From Methanococcoides orientis (GTDB lineage: Archaea; Halobacteriota; Methanosarcinia; Methanosarcinales; Methanosarcinaceae), in NCBI RefSeq assembly GCF_021184045.1, contig NZ_CP073710.1:868001-932000 (forward strand): a stretch of 64,000 nucleotides of DNA, given 5' to 3'. Numbering within the stretch: position 1 is the first letter of the stretch; every line of letters starts with the position of its first letter. The notes under the pieces were generated by a model. The model worked only from the letters and a program-made list of their open reading frames with translations, had not been told where the DNA came from and made no database searches. A program made the translations under genes and the position numbers. Of this stretch, positions 17,286 to 26,426 are shown one piece after another.

Positions 17286-19424
17286 TTACTGTCTTTGTAT
17301 AACTATGATGCCCAGATAACCATCAACAGTAACTTCATCCCCGTTACTTATTATATCTATAGCATCCGGAATACCTGTTACACAAGGGATCCCATACTCA
17401 CGTGCAATTATCGCCCCATGTATGAGCATGCCCCCTCTACGCTCAATAATACCGGAAACAAGAGGCGCAACAAAGGTCATGTTCGGATCGATCGCATCAC
17501 ATACCAGAATTTCACCCGATCTTACAGCAAAAAGATCATCCTTTGTTTCTATAACTCTTGCTATGCCTGTAACAATACCTTTACTGGCTGGTTGCCCCTG
17601 GATCTGCCTTATCCTGACATTACCTGGATGACTAAGATCCCTGGTAATGACTTGTGCTTTTGGAATGTAATTTTTTTCATTTAACGCCTTTATGACATCA
17701 TCATCAGTTATGTTCTGGTCAATTCCTCTTTTTGAAAGTCTGCTTTTTCCTTCCTTAATTGAATCCATATAATGTCCTTCAATTCTTCCAAGATAGATAT
17801 TGTCATCATCACGGAGTTTGTAACTTGCTCGACCAATATCAAGCAACTCAGAAGCATATTTTTTTTCTTTCCTATCGAAAATAGCAAGGAAATTCTCTAT
17901 TAATTCTTTTGGATCTTTCGGACTTATGATCTCATTCTCCGGATGTGAAGATAATTCCAGTATTAGTTTCATCATCTGGATTTTGTCCTCGACATAAGAT
18001 GATCGACCAAAAAGTTCCATGAATTCATCAAAATGCTTTCCAAAATCCCCCTCGACATTTCTGGACTCAACATTTTTCCTCAGCGAATCATCATTTCGAA
18101 GCATTCCTGCAAGTAAGTTGAGCTTCCTGTTCCTACGCATACTTAAAAGATCCGAATTTGACAGAAGGTCCATAAACTCATAGGGATCTGAAGGTTTCAT
18201 CTTTTCATTATACACATCTGCGAACAACCTCATACCATGAGCAAAAGGAATGAATTCTTTTGTGTATATTGAATCCCACTTCTCGAATGTACTTCTTCGG
18301 GAAACGATCACCTCCGCAAGTTCAATATCATTCAGGCTCTGAAGATCTACCTGCGACATTGATCCGGAATCAGAGATCATTTCCGGGATCAATATTTCCT
18401 CTATTTTAATACGCAGAGCTTTCAGGTTATCAAAGGTCCTTTTTAAAGAAATATACCAGCTCTTTTCCTTATCTTCAAGGGTTGTAATTGGCCTTGACTG
18501 CAGGAGGAATATTTCATCATCCCGAATTGTCCATTCCATATCCTGAGGAGAATCGAACACTTTTTCTGAGAGCATTGCCATCTCATAGATCCTGCTTATA
18601 TCATCCTCACTTAGCGGTTCCTTATCTGAAAAAGTAGACGACAGTTCTTCGATAAAAGTTCCGCCTTCTTTTAACCTGACACTTTTTTCCCTGTCGGAAG
18701 CGACGACATGCTGGATAATTGCACCAGTTTCCCTGTCCAGTATCCACCTGTCAGGTTCAATATCACCACTAACAAGACCCTCATTAAGACCATAAACTGA
18801 TTCTATGACCAGATGGCTTTCATTATTTGGATCTTTGCTAAAAACTATTCCGGACCTTTGCCCTTCAACGAGTTCCTGAACTAGGACTGCCATTGAACTT
18901 TCCTTTATGTCAAGACCTAACTCCTCACGATAAAGAATTGCAGCATCTGACCATAGAGATGCCCATACAAGCTTAACATGTTCAAGTATTGGATCAACAC
19001 CCCTGACATTCACATAAGACTCATGGATGCCTGCAAAAGAAGTATTTGATGAATCTTCACCCGGTGCTGATGATCTTACAACGACCGGCACTTTTTCGTA
19101 ATTCTTTTTAATTTCTGACCTGATCACATTTTCGATGTCTTCAGGAATGGATGAATTCAAAAACAGATTTTTAAGACGCAAGGATGTGTCCCACATCTCC
19201 TCCCACCTCATCTTGCCGAAATCTTTTCTGGCAATCTCAAGTAAGATCTGACCTTCAAGTCCACTGTCTTTTAAAAACTTTCTATATGCATCGGCTGTTA
19301 CCGAAAAATATTTTGGAACATTGAATCCTTTTTCCCTGAGCCTTGATAAAGAATAAGCTTTCCCACCAACATTTTCTTTATCTTCCTCGCTGATACTTTC
19401 CATCGGGATGATAAGATCGCTCAT
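17286..19424 (-). CDS. PEP synthase / rifampicin-phosphotransferase-like enzyme
   Basis: 712 residues. N-terminal ATP-grasp domain of the pyruvate phosphate dikinase type (VGGKAYSLSRLREKGFNVP, VVVRSSAPGEDSSNTSFAGIHESY, DMEWTIRDDEIFLLQSRPI). A variable 250-residue middle follows, then a C-terminal swivelling phosphohistidine domain with the catalytic His in GGMLIHGAIIAREYGIPCV. It lacks the C-terminal TIM barrel of true PEP synthase, as in rifampicin phosphotransferase-like proteins, so it phosphorylates an unknown acceptor. It starts within the stop codon of the upstream gene (4-base overlap). Confidence 0.82.
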   Translation of the reverse strand: MSDLIIPMESISEEDKENVGGKAYSLSRLREKGFNVPKYFSVTADAYRKFLKDSGLEGQILLEIARKDFGKMRWEEMWDTSLRLKNLFLNSSIPEDIENVIRSEIKKNYEKVPVVVRSSAPGEDSSNTSFAGIHESYVNVRGVDPILEHVKLVWASLWSDAAILYREELGLDIKESSMAVLVQELVEGQRSGIVFSKDPNNESHLVIESVYGLNEGLVSGDIEPDRWILDRETGAIIQHVVASDREKSVRLKEGGTFIEELSSTFSDKEPLSEDDISRIYEMAMLSEKVFDSPQDMEWTIRDDEIFLLQSRPITTLEDKEKSWYISLKRTFDNLKALRIKIEEILIPEMISDSGSMSQVDLQSLNDIELAEVIVSRRSTFEKWDSIYTKEFIPFAHGMRLFADVYNEKMKPSDPYEFMDLLSNSDLLSMRRNRKLNLLAGMLRNDDSLRKNVESRNVEGDFGKHFDEFMELFGRSSYVEDKIQMMKLILELSSHPENEIISPKDPKELIENFLAIFDRKEKKYASELLDIGRASYKLRDDDNIYLGRIEGHYMDSIKEGKSRLSKRGIDQNITDDDVIKALNEKNYIPKAQVITRDLSHPGNVRIRQIQGQPASKGIVTGIARVIETKDDLFAVRSGEILVCDAIDPNMTFVAPLVSGIIERRGGMLIHGAIIAREYGIPCVTGIPDAIDIISNGDEVTVDGYLGIIVIQRQ

Positions 19425-19861
19425 TTCAACTCCATCTCCACAACATTCTGGAAACTCGTTGCAATAATGTATTTTTCAACTTCCATCATCATCAATGCAG
19501 ATGTGGGGGCCTTAAGGAACTTTTCTAAATGTGGTTGTTTTGAAAGATAGAGATCAGAAAAAACAGGAACTTTATCTACTTCTTTTACAATTCCCATTGC
19601 ATTAACAACAGTTGCATCCTTAAAATCCGAAACCGTATTCGACCTGTTATCCACCATAATTGATGCATAGCTTGAACCTTGTATGTTGGAATATTTTCTT
19701 GTAAACCTGGGAGTTACAAAAAGTATGTTCTTGAGGTCTTCGGTGGCAGCAAACGCTATAAGATTTGTATACGGCCTTCCTTCTTTTTCAGTAGCAAGAA
19801 CTGCAAGACTCTGCCCTTTTAAGATATCTATTAAGGCCTCTTCAGGCGTATTTACAGTCAT
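19421..19861 (-). CDS. Pyridoxamine 5'-phosphate oxidase-like flavin-binding protein
   Basis: 146 residues. Split-barrel fold pattern: LAVLATEKEGRPYTNLIAFAA, ILFVTPRFTRKYSNI, SIMVDNRSNTVSDFKDATVVNAMGIV. Such proteins bind FMN or F420 and reduce or oxidise small molecules; this one cannot be assigned more closely. It is the first gene of a two-gene operon, overlapping the PEP-synthase-like gene by 4 bases, which suggests the two act together. Confidence 0.78.
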   Translation of the reverse strand: MTVNTPEEALIDILKGQSLAVLATEKEGRPYTNLIAFAATEDLKNILFVTPRFTRKYSNIQGSSYASIMVDNRSNTVSDFKDATVVNAMGIVKEVDKVPVFSDLYLSKQPHLEKFLKAPTSALMMMEVEKYIIATSFQNVVEMELK

Positions 19862-19935
19862 TTAACCACCAACCTACGTAAAACACTAATACAATTTTAG
19901 ATTGTTTCAGTATTTATTAATTGTTAATTCTGGAA

Positions 19936-20958
19936 TCAATCAGGCTTAGTTAATATCGGGAAATTTGCCCAGAAATCCCTGTCCCGATCAGGTTCTGATT
20001 CATTCTTTAATTCTTCCGGATATGGGAAGAACAATCTGGAATATTCTTCTTTTGAATCACTAAAACGCATAACATAAAGCTTAAGGACCTCAAGTAATGC
20101 ATCGCATGCCATTCGATTATCCGCATATTTTTTAATTACCTGCTCAAGGTATTTCTCTTCAACGTCATTCAAAGAAGAAGCTACACTTAAGAGTAACTCG
20201 TTTGCAATATCCATAAATTCGTTCGAACCCGGTGATCTGGAAAAAACCTGTGGAATGAGTTTACCATATTCTGTCATGATCTTATCAGATCCTAATGAGC
20301 TTTTATTCTCCAATAACTGATCCATTTTCACAGCCAGATCACGATCATACAGGCGGAAAAGATAACGATTATACTTATGGAACCTCTCCAGCTTTTCAAA
20401 TGAACCCGACTCTTTCACAGTCCGAAGATCTGAAAACACAAAAAGTTTTGTAAGGAAATGATTCCTTATAATATTGTTTCTAAGCCGATCGTCCTCTTCA
20501 AGAGGATATTCTGCATATTTCTGAACGATCTTGTCTGCAAAAAAGCCAGACCCATAATCAATTACGAACCCTTTATCAGAAGCAGCGTATATCTTGATCT
20601 TCCTTATTCCGATCGTAGGTGAACCGGATTTAAATATGAAACCATCAACATCAGGCAGATCATTCAGAAATTTGTCAGTGAAATTATCCATACTTTCTGT
20701 TATATCAGTCTCTGTTTTTGGCTGAATCAGTCTTTTCTTGCCATCTACAAGCACGATCCTTATAGTATCACGTGGAACCCCAAGTCCAATTTCTACTTCC
20801 GGGCAAACTGTGATGAAATCTACAAATGGAATTAAAGCACGAACAGTAGGGCAATTAATAACGCTTCCATTATAGCGCACAGCTTCAAACTCAAGACATT
20901 TACTTGCAACCACGCGAGGTCTTGAGTATGGATACTCGGGAATATTACAGTTTGACAT
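19936..20958 (-). CDS. DUF523 and DUF1722 fusion protein
   Basis: 340 residues. The N-terminal DUF523 domain (about 1-150) has conserved cysteines in VVASKCLEFEAVRYNG, INCPTVRALIPF and VCPEVEIGLGVPR. In bacterial 2-thiouracil desulfurase this domain holds a [4Fe-4S] cluster. The C-terminal DUF1722 domain (about 160-320, LTKLFVFSDLRTV, FHKYNRYLFRLYD) is the usual partner (YbgA-type). A desulfurase or RNA-related role is possible but not shown. It stands alone, followed closely by DUF378. Confidence 0.85.
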   Translation of the reverse strand: MSNCNIPEYPYSRPRVVASKCLEFEAVRYNGSVINCPTVRALIPFVDFITVCPEVEIGLGVPRDTIRIVLVDGKKRLIQPKTETDITESMDNFTDKFLNDLPDVDGFIFKSGSPTIGIRKIKIYAASDKGFVIDYGSGFFADKIVQKYAEYPLEEDDRLRNNIIRNHFLTKLFVFSDLRTVKESGSFEKLERFHKYNRYLFRLYDRDLAVKMDQLLENKSSLGSDKIMTEYGKLIPQVFSRSPGSNEFMDIANELLLSVASSLNDVEEKYLEQVIKKYADNRMACDALLEVLKLYVMRFSDSKEEYSRLFFPYPEELKNESEPDRDRDFWANFPILTKPD

Positions 20959-21039
20959 TTAAACCTCCCAATCCCATCAACTCATAATAAATTATAAGTT
21001 AGAACTCATATTTAAAAAGAAAGGCAGCAAATTGCTGCC

Positions 21040-21222
21040 TCAATGTTTTTTATTTGCAAAATCGATCATGTAAAATGCTGATAATCCGACCAGTAGATAC
21101 TCAATTCTCGCAATTATGCTGTAACCGAAGATCAAAGCTACAAGATTGAAATCCTGTGAGATTCCGACTAATCCCCAGTTCAAACCTCCAATAACTACCA
21201 GATCTATTGCTATCCAGTCCAA
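21040..21222 (-). CDS. DUF378 small membrane protein
   Basis: 60 residues with two membrane helices and the DUF378 pattern: DWIAIDLVVIGGLNWGLVGI, then FNLVALIFG and a second helix ending YMIDF. The start is TTG 21222; no ATG or strong ribosome-binding site is available. Function unknown. Confidence 0.75.
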   Translation of the reverse strand: MDWIAIDLVVIGGLNWGLVGISQDFNLVALIFGYSIIARIEYLLVGLSAFYMIDFANKKH

Positions 21223-21338
21223 CTGTTTCTTCTGATTTTTGATAGAAAGTACTCGTGATCAAAGCAACAATCCTGATCAAAGCAACCATTGGTAGCAACC
21301 ACAATGCTATTATATTTAAGCAGTAAATTTCATTTTAT

Positions 21339-22727
21339 ATGGGTATCAAACGATCTATCTCGTGGTTTTTACTATTTATTATCATTTGTTCATGCATGGG
21401 TTGCATAGCAGAAGAAGAATATCCTGAAGAGAGCGGATCAACTTATCTTGATGAAACTGACATAGCAACTGAGGACTATACTGAGCAATATAACACAACT
21501 ATCAAGAAAACTGCCATACTTGATCTTGAAAATGGATACTCACTGAAGGTTCTGGAGATCGATCGAAAAGAAGATTTTGCGGTTATCTCTTTCAGGAAGG
21601 ACGGAAAACAATATTCCACAAGAACATTATCCACAGGCCAAACATATAATGTAAAGGACCCTGATGAGCAAAATATTGTTTATTCTATAAAGCTGGATAA
21701 GATATATGATAGCAGTTTTTCTATTGATCTGACCTATGAACTAAAACCTGAGATATTTCTGGAAACAGATCCTATCGACATTGAATCCGAACCCATAATA
21801 ACAGTTTCACTAACTGAAGATTCCATTACACGTACTTATGAGTGGGAATACGACAACACAGAGTTCTGGATCAAGAACGAATACTACAAAGAAGATTACG
21901 ACTTGTATTCCGAAAGAAGCCGAAGCAGGGACTATGACCAGTTTGCAAATGATCCATACGATGACGAACTGATCTCACAGGTAACCACACAATTGGAATA
22001 CCTCGCTGATGAAGGCGGTTATGATAACGATGAGATACCATACATTGCAACCGCATTCGTCCAGTCCCTCCCTTATGTCAGTGATAGTGCTTCTGCAGGA
22101 TACGATGAATACCCGAGATTCCCATTCGAGACGCTATATCACGGTGGAGGGGATTGCGAGGATTCTTCGATCCTTCTCGCATCACTTCTACACGAAATGG
22201 GATATGGAGTAGCATTGATCACATTGCCCGATCATATGGCAGTAGGTGTGCAAGGTGATGAAGGCATCTCCGGAAGCTACTATGATTACAACGGAGTCAG
22301 GTATTTCTACCTTGAAACAACTAATTCCGGCTGGGACATAGGTGTAATACCTGATGAGTATCGAGATGTAGAGGCAACAATAACTCCTATCGGATTTGGA
22401 TACCCTCAGCTGCAAATTGAATTTACGGGAAGCAGCCAGAGACAAGCTGCCTACACATATGCGAGCCTGGATATTAAGGTCATGAACGTCGGTTCTGCAA
22501 CTGCAAAAGACGTGATTATATACACGTACCTTGAATCGACAGATGTAGGCATGGCCTGGGACCAGGTCCAAAGTGATGAGATCGATGAAATTGAAGCAGA
22601 AGGCGGGGTAACTTATACAGTGACCAATATGAAGGTCCCTGTTGGTCAGGAATATCGTGTCGCTGTAATAGCCTGGGGTTCAAATGCTGAACAGACAATT
22701 GTTTACAGTGATTGGATCGTTTCCTGA
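21339..22727 (+). CDS. Transglutaminase-like lipoprotein
   Basis: 462 residues. Lipoprotein signal (lipobox SCMGC near residue 22), a beta-rich N-terminal region, then a transglutaminase/cysteine-protease-like core. Cys is in GGGDCEDSSILLASLL, His in LPDHMAVGV, and an acidic position in YLETTNSGWDIG. The C-terminal 110 residues form an Ig-like domain with strands typical of archaeal envelope proteins (LDIKVMNVGSATAKDVIIYT). It likely acts at the cell surface. A TATA-like ttatatttaag about 28 bases before the ATG suggests a leaderless mRNA. Confidence 0.85.
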   Translation: MGIKRSISWFLLFIIICSCMGCIAEEEYPEESGSTYLDETDIATEDYTEQYNTTIKKTAILDLENGYSLKVLEIDRKEDFAVISFRKDGKQYSTRTLSTGQTYNVKDPDEQNIVYSIKLDKIYDSSFSIDLTYELKPEIFLETDPIDIESEPIITVSLTEDSITRTYEWEYDNTEFWIKNEYYKEDYDLYSERSRSRDYDQFANDPYDDELISQVTTQLEYLADEGGYDNDEIPYIATAFVQSLPYVSDSASAGYDEYPRFPFETLYHGGGDCEDSSILLASLLHEMGYGVALITLPDHMAVGVQGDEGISGSYYDYNGVRYFYLETTNSGWDIGVIPDEYRDVEATITPIGFGYPQLQIEFTGSSQRQAAYTYASLDIKVMNVGSATAKDVIIYTYLESTDVGMAWDQVQSDEIDEIEAEGGVTYTVTNMKVPVGQEYRVAVIAWGSNAEQTIVYSDWIVS

Positions 22728-22810
22728 AGGTTGATGACTTCACAATAAACTATAAGTAGAAAGGAAATTCAAATTTGTTTAATAGTATCCAAAAGTGGGG
22801 GGAATTAACA

Positions 22811-23041
22811 ATGGCCGATAAAGAAAATAAAGTAGCTGAAAATGTACCGGGTCAATTCTATGTGGATGAAGGATGCATTGGATGTCGTTTATGCACAAAT
22901 GATGCTCCGGATAACTTCAGGATGACTGAAGATGAATCGACTGCATTTGTCTTTAAGCAACCGGAAAAAGATTCCGAGACAAAGGATTGTGAAAATGCAA
23001 TGGATTCATGCCCAGTAGATGCAATCGGCAATGATGGCTAA
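22811..23041 (+). CDS. [4Fe-4S] ferredoxin
   Basis: 76 residues. A single-cluster ferredoxin with CIGCRLC at about residues 22-28 and CPVDAIG near the C-terminus, giving the CxxCxxC...CP ligand set; an extra Cys precedes CP. It is a low-potential electron carrier in the cytoplasm. ATG 22811 follows gggggg at 8 bases, better than the upstream TTG. About 90 bases separate it from the cytochrome c gene. The gap contains aaaggcctttt followed by a T-rich run, a likely terminator. Confidence 0.92.
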   Translation: MADKENKVAENVPGQFYVDEGCIGCRLCTNDAPDNFRMTEDESTAFVFKQPEKDSETKDCENAMDSCPVDAIGNDG

Positions 23042-23131
23042 CGTCTGATATATATTAAAGGCCTTTTCTTTCTTTTTTATTTATTTAGAACAAATTGCTT
23101 TGATCAATAATTTCTAAAATCAAGGGGGAAA

Positions 23132-23695
23132 TTGAAGTTGACAATACCAATTGCCAGAACATTGATCTCGATCGGAATAATACTAATGGTCGCAGGATGT
23201 ATAAATGTTTACGATGAACGATCTGATACAACTGATAGTGGATATGAGTGGCATGATCCCGGATATATGTACCCGGCACAATATGATTCGATGACAGATC
23301 CGAACATCATTACAGATTTTTCATCGAACGGAGAAATGATCTATTATACAGGTCTTAATGAAAATCGACAGGAAATACCGGTTAGTGGCGGTCCTCATTG
23401 GTTGTATGTCCATGGTGGAAGCTGTGTAAGCTGTCATGGTGTTGATGGGAAAGGGGGAGTTCCAATAATGATGGGAACTGTAATACCTTCAGATATAACC
23501 TATGAAGTCCTGACTTCCGAAGAAGAACATGAAAATGAACATGAAGAGCATCCTCCATACACTGATGAAACGATTACTATTGCCATAAGGGAAGGAAAAG
23601 ATCCTTCTGGTGAAGAACTGGATTACACAATGCCCAGATGGGACCTTTCAGATGAAGACATGGAAGATCTGATCGAATATCTGAAAACGCTTTGA
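23132..23695 (+). CDS. Monoheme cytochrome c lipoprotein
   Basis: 187 residues. A short signal with lipobox MVAGC (about residue 23) should anchor it outside the membrane. One heme-c site, CVSCH, lies near residue 94 in the context SCVSCHGVDGKGG, the standard class I cytochrome c pattern. A distal Met is available in YTMPRWDLSDEDMEDLIEYL, the usual C-terminal helix. A His/Glu-rich loop (about 130-142) interrupts the domain. It should carry electrons at the cell surface. The start is TTG after aaggggg. Confidence 0.88.
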   Translation: MKLTIPIARTLISIGIILMVAGCINVYDERSDTTDSGYEWHDPGYMYPAQYDSMTDPNIITDFSSNGEMIYYTGLNENRQEIPVSGGPHWLYVHGGSCVSCHGVDGKGGVPIMMGTVIPSDITYEVLTSEEEHENEHEEHPPYTDETITIAIREGKDPSGEELDYTMPRWDLSDEDMEDLIEYLKTL

Positions 23696-23853
23696 TACAG
23701 GGATCCTTATTTTTAAGTGAAGAATTCCTGCTTTCTTTTTTCAAAAAAATACGGATATTGAAAACGGGAACCTGAATGGGACATCAGTTAATGATCTCTG
23801 ATACTTTTACTTAATTTCCCATAGATGAGTAGAGGATCAAAAACGGAAAAATG

Positions 23854-24147
23854 TCATTCAAAGAAAGTTCCCAGGTCTTCGATATTGAGTGAGACATCGA
23901 ACTCCTTGAGCTTGAAAAATTTCTTTGCCCTCATATCGTCATCTTCAAGACGAAGATCACTTTCTACAAATCCAGCCTTCTCAAGACGCTTTAAATGAAG
24001 ATAGAGGACCTGCCGGGAGACATTCAGCTCTTTGGCAAGCTCATACACATACCATTCCCTTTCTGAGAGCATATAGAGAAGCTTAAGCCTCAGAGGATGT
24101 GAAATAGCCTCACCTATAGATACTATCTGCTGCATTGTTTTTCCCAT
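23854..24147 (-). CDS. ArsR-like winged-helix regulator
   Basis: 97 residues, nearly all one winged-helix domain: GEAISHPLRLKLLYMLSE, YELAKELNVSRQVLYLHLKRLEKAGFV as the recognition helix, then the wing and a short C-terminal tail. No metal-binding Cys pair is seen. It is the last of four minus-strand genes that look functionally linked, and it may control them. Confidence 0.82.
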   Translation of the reverse strand: MGKTMQQIVSIGEAISHPLRLKLLYMLSEREWYVYELAKELNVSRQVLYLHLKRLEKAGFVESDLRLEDDDMRAKKFFKLKEFDVSLNIEDLGTFFE

Positions 24148-24177
24148 AGTAAGACCGGCCAGGGTATTAAGTTGGAC

Positions 24178-24387
24178 TTAGATCTCTTCCAGTTTCTCTT
24201 TGATCTCTTCTACAGTCTTCTTGATCTCAGCAACATCTTTCTCCATGCTCACGAGTTTCTCGTTGCTAGCTGCACCTGCAAACCCGGATTTGTTAATGAA
24301 GAAAATGACTAGACCTACGACCAATAGTATAAGGAGAACTTCCAGGAAAAAATCAAATAAACTAAATGTATTGTAATAGTGCATCAT
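24178..24387 (-). CDS. Small membrane protein with coiled coil
   Basis: 69 residues: one membrane helix (FFLEVLLILLVVGLVIFFI), then a heptad-repeat coiled coil (EKDVAEIKKTVEEIKEKLEEI). It has the same design as the next gene upstream, so the two may pair through their coiled coils. No family recognised. Confidence 0.6.
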   Translation of the reverse strand: MMHYYNTFSLFDFFLEVLLILLVVGLVIFFINKSGFAGAASNEKLVSMEKDVAEIKKTVEEIKEKLEEI

Positions 24388-24461
24388 AGTTATTCATAAG
24401 ATGTTTTTGTTTTCATATTAATCTTTACTAATATCCCATATAAATAAACAAAAAATGGGAC

Positions 24462-24713
24462 TCAATCCAGTTTCTTCAATATCTTATCCAGTGATTCACG
24501 ATTGCTCTCCACCTGTTCTTCAATACGGGATAAGCGTGTGTCACGATCGTCTTTGGTATTGCACGACCCATTGTTGAAAATGCACGACCTGTTGTTTAAA
24601 AATGAAGAAATTAACCAGATAAGAGCTATCAGTATAAGCAAGCTAAATATCATAGAAAAACCTCCTAAACCTCCAAATACCCCATAATCACCATACATTC
24701 CATAGCCCATCAT
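24462..24713 (-). CDS. Small Gly-rich membrane protein with coiled coil
   Basis: 83 residues: a Gly/Tyr/Met-rich start (MMGYGMYGDYGVFGGLGG), one membrane helix (MIFSLLILIALIWLISSF), two cysteines in SCIFNNGSC, and a C-terminal coiled coil (RLSRIEEQVESNRESLDKILKKL). Resembles its downstream neighbour and similar SHOCT-like small membrane proteins. Function unknown; context suggests envelope or metal stress. Confidence 0.6.
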   Translation of the reverse strand: MMGYGMYGDYGVFGGLGGFSMIFSLLILIALIWLISSFLNNRSCIFNNGSCNTKDDRDTRLSRIEEQVESNRESLDKILKKLD

Positions 24714-24833
24714 ATTATCACCTTCCTGCTAAGATCAGACTCTTCATAGAGGTAAGTGGATGATCCCTGCCACAGTGGGGAGTGGGGGGTACAATTCAAA
24801 AATAAATGGCAGGAAATCCACATAATTCATTAA

Positions 24834-25334
24834 TCAGTAACGATACATTCTGCTATATCCCATTCCGGGACCATGGCCCATACCATAGCCAGCACCGTAC
24901 ATCATACCATAGCCACGTCCTGTGTTCGAATAGTCGTATGACTGAGTTGTAGTGTCCAGAACGTCACCAGTGAATGCATCAATGTAGCTACGCATTACAA
25001 CACCATCATCGTTCATGTAATACACAACCCACCATCTGCCCATCTGGTAGATGTTCTCCTCTTTCACATCGGCATCGATCTGCTCCTGAGCTATGCCTAA
25101 TGCATCTTCAATGCTTTCAACTGTCAGTTCATAATTACCGGAATAGGTATTTGCCATGTTATATCCGGAATAGCCCGAATAGCCTGAGCCATATGCAGGG
25201 CATCCACCCCATCCAGATCCCGGACCTGAACCATAAGCAGCCTGGACAGTATCAGTTTGCATCGTCAGTGCGATCATTCCTGCACCGGCAAGAAATATAG
25301 CACCTACCAAAAGCATGTTTGTTATTTTTCTCAT
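24834..25334 (-). CDS. Secreted PepSY-like protein with Met/Gly/Tyr-rich tail
   Basis: 166 residues from ATG 25334, chosen over GTG 25343 because aaggat would otherwise touch the start. Signal peptide (LLVGAIFLAGAGMIALTM...VQA), a Gly/Tyr/Ser-rich linker with one Cys, and a PepSY-like alpha/beta domain (TVESIEDALGIAQEQID...WWVVYYMNDDGVVMRSYIDAFTG-like). It ends in a low-complexity tail rich in Met, Gly, Tyr and His (MMYGAGYGMGHGPGMGY). Met/His-rich tails often bind copper, so a metal role is plausible. Confidence 0.7.
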   Translation of the reverse strand: MRKITNMLLVGAIFLAGAGMIALTMQTDTVQAAYGSGPGSGWGGCPAYGSGYSGYSGYNMANTYSGNYELTVESIEDALGIAQEQIDADVKEENIYQMGRWWVVYYMNDDGVVMRSYIDAFTGDVLDTTTQSYDYSNTGRGYGMMYGAGYGMGHGPGMGYSRMYRY

Positions 25335-25359
25335 TTTGTTCACATCCTTTGTTCATTTC

Positions 25360-25379
25360 AAACTATGTAACCATAGTTT
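25360..25379 (-). promoter_or_regulatory. Palindromic operator candidate upstream of the PepSY-like gene
   Basis: AAACTATG-TAAC-CATAGTTT is a perfect 8-bp dyad 26 bases before the ATG at 25334, about where transcription should begin given a TATA-like catata at about 25390-25400. It is placed like an archaeal repressor site. Confidence 0.4.
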
Positions 25380-25530
25380 GTATATGTAGCCTATATGTTA
25401 CACATGTATTCGTTGCTATTTAAGGATTGTGCCCTAAACATTCAAAACCATAATGCAAGAATTATATTTTTGAAGAATATCGGCATCAAGCAAAGGTATT
25501 TGGTGAAAAAATATATTAAAGAAAGAGAGA

Positions 25531-25556
25531 TGCTACCATCTTTGTTGATGGTAGCA
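25531..25556 (-). terminator. Terminator of the FTR1 gene
   Basis: TGCTACCATC-tttgtt-GATGGTAGCA is a perfect 10-bp stem. Read on the minus strand it follows the FTR1 stop codon and is followed by tctctctttctttaata. Confidence 0.75.
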
Positions 25557-25582
25557 GTCAGGTAGCTTAAATTAAGATAAGA

Positions 25583-26391
25583 TCATGCCGTTATGGCGAT
25601 CTTATCCTTCCTTCCGGGTACTCTCAGCCCGATACCAACCACAATGTAGTATCCAACATAGGTCAGCACTTCGATAAGCGATGGGTTTCCGTTGTATCCG
25701 AGCAGAGACTTCATGATAGAACCAAAGGTTCCTTTCTCATCGATGACGTGATTGATATCCCAGACATGTTCTACAATGATCGGAACTACGCCTGCTTCCT
25801 GAAGTTCGTGCACACCATGTGCTGCCAGTCCCGCTGCAAAGAGGATCAGGAAGATGCTGGTGATCTTGAAGAAGTTGTTCAGGTCAGTGTGTGAAGAGTA
25901 TTTGAACACCAGGTATGCGACCACAATGGATACAGAAAGACCTGCAATTCCTCCGTAGAGCACAGCATTGGTTTCCGTGTTCATTGCTGCTGCACCCAGG
26001 AAAAGTACGGTCTCAATACATTCCCTCAGGACAGAGAGGAATGCCAGTGCAAAGAGTCCGTAGGCTTTCTTCCCTTCGACCTGCTCCTTTATCGTTGATG
26101 AGATATTGTTATTCTCACGTGCCATCCAGATGATCATGGATGTCAGGATAACTGCTGCTACCAGCATCACAATTCCTTCAAAGAGCTCCTCGTTACGTCC
26201 TTCAAATTGTATCGCAAGAAGGTTGAAGACAACTGCAGCGATCAGGCTTCCAACTATAGCAAGTCCTGTACCACTATAGACGTACCTGTTCAGTTCCGTT
26301 GTCTTGTCTGCACAAGATACGCGAGGATGATCCCCACGATCAGAAAGGCTTCAAGCCCTTCCCTGAATGTTATCATAAAGCTTGAGAACAT
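25583..26391 (-). pseudogene. FTR1-family iron permease, frameshifted
   Basis: From ATG 26391 the frame starts SFMITFREGLEAFLIVGIILAYL, the first REGLE iron-binding motif, and runs into TGA after about 31 codons. One base out of register the protein continues without a gap (LNRYVYSGTGLAIVGSLIAA...) through the second motif RECIE and several membrane helices to TGA at 25583. A single missing G near 26296 (ccg where cccg is expected) restores one open frame of about 270 codons. FTR1 proteins import ferric iron. It could be a true frameshift mutation or an assembly error. Confidence 0.8.
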
Positions 26392-26412
26392 ATTTAATCA
26401 TTCCCATTATTA

Positions 26413-26426
26413 TTTGGTATGCCTAA
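26413..26426 (-). promoter_or_regulatory. DtxR/IdeR-type operator candidate of the iron permease gene
   Basis: TTTGG-tatg-CCTAA matches the TTAGG-N4-CCTAA pattern of metal-dependent DtxR-family repressor sites with one mismatch. It lies 22 bases before the FTR1 start. On the minus strand a TATA-like ttatata sits about 25 bases further upstream, so the site overlaps the expected transcription start. Confidence 0.5.

Noticed and set aside
20215-20240. gttcgaacccgg, resembling a tRNA T-loop
   Set aside because: It lies inside the DUF523/DUF1722 coding region and has no matching acceptor, D or anticodon arms.
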